A stretch of 57,729 nucleotides of DNA from Azoarcus sp. (GTDB taxonomy: Bacteria > Pseudomonadota > Gammaproteobacteria > Burkholderiales > Rhodocyclaceae): contig DYFV01000029.1 of NCBI GenBank assembly GCA_020725025.1, positions 1 through 57,729 on the forward strand. The letters are read 5' to 3'. The notes beneath the pieces are model-generated. The model made no database searches. It worked only from the letters and a program-made list of their open reading frames with translations, and was not told the DNA's origin. Positions within the stretch are counted from its first letter, which is position 1; each line of letters starts with the position of its first letter. Shown one piece after another: positions 57,714 through 57,729 of the stretch. The position numbers were made by a program, and so were the translations under genes.

Positions 57714-57729
57714 TTGGGTGTAGGTAGTC

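Overview
The window is a gene-dense, GC-rich (roughly two-thirds G+C by eye) stretch of a bacterial chromosome, most probably a betaproteobacterium. The order lolB-ispE-tRNA-Gln-prs-rplY-pth-ychF, the miaB-phoH-ybeY-corC-lnt block, the M16 peptidase pair followed by rsmD-coaD-ferredoxin opposite ftsYEX, and coaE-zapD-yacG-Nudix/ThiE are all arrangements I associate with that class. A phasin at the left edge suggests polyhydroxyalkanoate storage. Placement near Rhodocyclales/Zoogloeaceae is an inference from gene order and was not tested. No phage, insertion sequence, CRISPR array or rRNA operon is visible. Almost every gene is a full-length member of a recognisable family.

Layout. 1-600: end of a phasin gene and its terminator. 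646-10362 (minus strand): an envelope/translation block, miaB, phoH, ybeY, corC, lnt, glyQ, glyS, gmhB and an acyltransferase. 10414-10490: tRNA-Met with its own promoter and terminator. 10624-15006: a UbiE-like methyltransferase, a NavAb-like voltage-gated sodium channel and ftsY-ftsE-ftsX. 15152-19202: two M16 peptidases (one catalytic, one not), rsmD, coaD and a ferredoxin. 19203-21655: a dynamin-like GTPase bracketed by two copies of a dispersed repeat. 21656-29368: mutM, a TPR protein, lolB, ispE, tRNA-Gln, prs, rplY, pth and ychF. 29406-34565: an orphan hybrid histidine kinase and a three-gene operon (GT39-type glycosyltransferase, sialidase-like protein, membrane protein).

34698-42013: gluQ, a CoA-binding protein, an SDR, a DUF2789 protein, clsB with an endonuclease/exonuclease/phosphatase-family partner, nadA, a rhodanese and a CDF metal exporter. 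42004-46946: the nitrogen-control locus glnA-(DUF4124)-ntrB-ntrC, with two NtrC boxes, a sigma-54 promoter before glnA, a second sigma-54-like promoter before ntrB and an NtrC-like box at the ntrC start. 47033-57605: birA, coaX, a TrpB2-type tryptophan synthase beta chain, a SPOR-like protein, coaE, zapD, yacG, a Nudix-ThiE fusion, a DUF815 ATPase with a 38-residue membrane protein overlapping its start, mltA, dsbC and a UbiH-type hydroxylase.

The window is mainly housekeeping: envelope biogenesis (lnt, lolB, gmhB, mltA, dsbC, clsB), division and secretion (ftsYEX, zapD), cofactors (two CoA genes plus coaX, NAD, ubiquinone, biotin) and nitrogen assimilation. The less ordinary parts are the repeat-flanked dynamin gene, the structured intergenic elements at 7474-7548 and 19307-19451, the sodium channel, the GT39/sialidase operon, the microprotein-DUF815 pair and TrpB2 inside a CoA/biotin operon.
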